In this document: positions 62,092-64,000 of the stretch, piece after piece
Numbering within the stretch: the first letter of the stretch is position 1
How the letters are laid out: every line of letters starts with the position of its first letter
DNA from: Nocardioides sp. W7
GTDB taxonomy: Bacteria > Actinomycetota > Actinomycetes > Propionibacteriales > Nocardioidaceae
Assembly (NCBI RefSeq): GCF_022919075.1
Contig: NZ_CP095078.1
Location: 992,001-1,056,000 of the forward strand
Length of the DNA stretch: 64,000 bases
Reading direction: 5' to 3'
Notes under the pieces: generated by a model
Databases searched by the model: none
Told to the model about the DNA's origin: nothing
What the model saw: only the letters and a program-made list of their open reading frames with translations
Translations under genes and position numbers: made by a program

Positions 62092-64000
62092 ACCTCGTCA
62101 GCATCTGAGCCATCTCCTAGTTGAGAACAGATCCACAGACGAGGAGTTCCGGCGACGCGGCGGAGGCGATCCCAAGGTTCGACCGGTCGAGAGCCGCTCT
62201 GGACATGGCGGAGAACGCCTCGTTGAGGTTCGAACAGCACTGGATGCAGCCGATCAGGCACGAGCCGAGCTGCTGACCGAGGAGGAGCTTCGCGCGCTCG
62301 GAACCGTGATCACCCTGGAAGGAACCAGCGCCGAGTATCCGCTTGCTATCGAACGCCTAGAACGCATGTCCGTGCACCGCAAGACGCCGAAGCGTCCGCA
62401 GTGGCTGCTCCTCTCGGTGCTCCCGGCGCAGCCTGACCTAGACCTTCCGGAACGAGCGATGGTATGGGTCAGTGACGAGTATCGAGCCCAGTTCCTGAAG
62501 CTCTTCGAGGACTACCTGGGGAGTTCCAGTTCCGCTGGCAATCCGAGGAACAACGAACTGGTGGCGAACATCGCCCGTATTCGTCAAAGTGTGCTCGCCG
62601 ACTTGTGGCAGTCCGACGGCCAGCCCCCGCAGGCCGGGACGCGTTGGTGGGAGGTCTGGCTGCGGCCCACGACTGACGGCCCGGATCTCCTTCGTCGCTA
62701 CGCGCAGTCCGCAGGATTTGGCGTTTCGTCGCGCGTCTTGCGATTGATCGACCGCAACGTGACGTGGGTGCAGGCCACCTGGTCTCAGCTCGAAGGTCTT
62801 CCGTTCACGGCGGTGCCGGTGGCGGAGATCCGTCGCCCTGAGTTCGTGGACACGATCGAGGACCTGACACTGGAGGAGCAGCAGGAGTACCTCGACGATC
62901 TTCTTGAGCGCCTCGAACCGGCCCCGGAGGCTGCGCCTGCTGTCTGCCATCTTGATACCGGTGTGGCGCGCACTCATGTGCTGCTGGGCGAATCGCTACC
63001 CGAGCAGGATCTGCACACCGTGCTCGGAATCAGTGGCTTCGATCGGGACGGCCACGGAACCAAGATGGCCGGAATCGCCTTGTTCGGCGACCTGGAAGGA
63101 CAACTGGCAGGATCCGCTCCCGTGGTGCTGCGGCACCGCCTGGAGTCCGTGAGGATCTTCCCGCAGAACGGTGAACCGCAGCACGACCCGATCACCTATG
63201 GCGACGTGACGGCCCAGGCGGTCGCCATGCCCGAGACCGTCGCCAGTCGGAGCCGTGTGTTCTGCATGCCTGTCAGCGTCAAGTCCGACGCCGCTGACGT
63301 GCCGGGTCAGCCAACCCTCTGGTCGGCAACTGTCGATGCCCTCGCGGTCGGGGCTGAGGTTGTCCGTAACGGCGACGAACTTGAACTGCTCTCCGTGCCG
63401 GATCCTGAACGGGCTCGGTTGCTGGTGGTCTCGGCCGGAAACACCGACCAGTGCGTTGCTGATCACCTTGTTCAGTCTGATCTGTCAGCGGTCCTGGATC
63501 CTGGACAGGCCTGGAATGCCCTGACTGTAGGCGCACATACGGAGCTCACCGATCTGCCGACAGACCCTGCGTACACGGGGTGGGACGTGGTCGCCAAGGA
63601 CGGTGAGCTTTCCCCGTACAGCCGTACGTCCTTGTTGTTTGGCATCAAGCCTTGGCCGATCAAGCCGGACATCGTGATGGAGGGCGGCAACGTCCTTCAC
63701 GACGGGGCTTCGCTGTTCGAACCGGGTTTGCCGGTGCTCTCGACCAGAACCACCGGACATGCCACTGATCTCGCGCTGGCGTCGGCGCACGCGACCAGTG
63801 CTGCCACTGCTCAAGGTGCGCGCCTCGCTGCGCTGGCGATGGCCACCTACCCGGAGTATTGGCCTGAGACTATCCGCGCGCTTGTAGTGCACGGAGCAGA
63901 GTGGACCCCGGTGATGAAGGCCGCCGTGAAGGAGGCGGGCAAGTCCGGCAAGAAGAATCAGCAAGCCGTGCTGCGTCGATACGGCTGGGGAGTTCCGACG
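62084..64000 (+). CDS. Subtilisin-like (S8) serine protease, IetS-like, partial
   Basis: 639 residues to the window edge, with no stop. The start TTG 62084 overlaps the ATPase gene by 8 bp. Residues 1-280 are an N-terminal domain with no signal peptide, so it probably acts in the cytoplasm. The S8 catalytic domain follows: Asp291 in C-H-L-D-T-G-V-A, His324 in R-D-G-H-G-T-K-M-A-G, oxyanion Asn453 in V-S-A-G-N and Ser572 in A-T-S-A-A-T-A. All are intact. G-T-S is replaced by A-T-S at the nucleophile. Composition matches the ATPase gene. Together they form a candidate anti-phage or toxin-like module. Confidence 0.88.
   Translation, partial: MAEPRQHLSHLLVENRSTDEEFRRRGGGDPKVRPVESRSGHGGERLVEVRTALDAADQARAELLTEEELRALGTVITLEGTSAEYPLAIERLERMSVHRKTPKRPQWLLLSVLPAQPDLDLPERAMVWVSDEYRAQFLKLFEDYLGSSSSAGNPRNNELVANIARIRQSVLADLWQSDGQPPQAGTRWWEVWLRPTTDGPDLLRRYAQSAGFGVSSRVLRLIDRNVTWVQATWSQLEGLPFTAVPVAEIRRPEFVDTIEDLTLEEQQEYLDDLLERLEPAPEAAPAVCHLDTGVARTHVLLGESLPEQDLHTVLGISGFDRDGHGTKMAGIALFGDLEGQLAGSAPVVLRHRLESVRIFPQNGEPQHDPITYGDVTAQAVAMPETVASRSRVFCMPVSVKSDAADVPGQPTLWSATVDALAVGAEVVRNGDELELLSVPDPERARLLVVSAGNTDQCVADHLVQSDLSAVLDPGQAWNALTVGAHTELTDLPTDPAYTGWDVVAKDGELSPYSRTSLLFGIKPWPIKPDIVMEGGNVLHDGASLFEPGLPVLSTRTTGHATDLALASAHATSAATAQGARLAALAMATYPEYWPETIRALVVHGAEWTPVMKAAVKEAGKSGKKNQQAVLRRYGWGVPT

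Overview
The window is a 64-kb stretch of a high-GC actinobacterial chromosome, most like Nocardioides or a relative in Propionibacteriales. The evidence is very GC-rich codons, frequent GTG starts, chains of genes overlapping by 4 bp, many leaderless starts (a TANNNT -10 box only 6-7 nt before the start codon), a bacterial proteasome activator (Bpa), actinobacterial families such as DUF4446, DUF5926, DUF6457 and EI24, a GTP-type PEP carboxykinase, an F420/LLM oxidoreductase and a DtxR/IdeR-type iron box. Everything up to about 60.6 kb reads as ordinary chromosome. The last 3 kb, beyond a tRNA-Arg gene, have visibly lower GC and look acquired.

Layout. 0-2 kb: acyl-CoA carboxylase biotin subunit (partial) and HMG-CoA lyase (leucine/branched acyl-CoA breakdown). 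2-5.5 kb: three tandem sulfotransferase-like paralogs, the middle one with a ruined P-loop. 5.5-10.4 kb: EcsC-like protein, Aat, rhodanese, Fpg/Nei glycosylase, an ATPase and a deaminase. 10.4-13.1 kb: a large calpain-like cysteine protease with a coupled downstream gene. 13.2-19.4 kb: GDPD, SEC-C protein, an adenylate cyclase/cNMP-binding pair, an ECF sigma factor with its partner, and arginine deiminase. 19.6-25.2 kb: GDT1-like transporter, larC-larB, a voltage-gated cation channel, prephenate dehydratase, DUF4446 and EI24 proteins. 25.2-32.8 kb: a complete kdpFABCDE potassium operon. 33-43.8 kb: a PAP2-diacylglycerol kinase fusion, serS, two HAD phosphatases, an acetyltransferase, a secreted NTR/TIMP-like protein, Bpa, a quinone reductase, mobA, a nitrilase, a membrane protein and a biotin carrier protein. 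43.8-49.6 kb: a GntR-controlled FeS/FAD oxidase/LLM cluster. 49.6-51 kb: two tRNA-Ser genes and two small genes. 51-55 kb: an iron-siderophore ABC importer behind an iron box. 55.1-56.3 kb: a 42-aa secreted peptide facing a TrmB/LuxR-like regulator. 56.4-60.3 kb: two tandem PckG paralogs. 60.5-64 kb: tRNA-Arg(ACG), then an AAA+ ATPase and a subtilisin-like protease, translationally coupled and cut by the window edge.

The most interesting items are: (1) the AAA ATPase/subtilase pair beside tRNA-Arg, matching the architecture of the IetA/IetS anti-phage system; (2) the 13-residue predicted secreted peptide with a C-G-G-F-C ring next to a regulator and an iron box; (3) a channel whose pore reads T-G-D-D-W, like engineered calcium-selective NavAb rather than the usual L-E-S-W; (4) a second PckG with the hyper-reactive P-loop Cys replaced by Ser; (5) the sulfotransferase triplet with an apparent pseudoenzyme; (6) three families of dispersed nested-palindrome repeats at gene ends; (7) three CTTGACGG boxes on one helical face upstream of kdpF; and (8) CRP-type sites in the same window as a cyclase/cNMP-binding pair.
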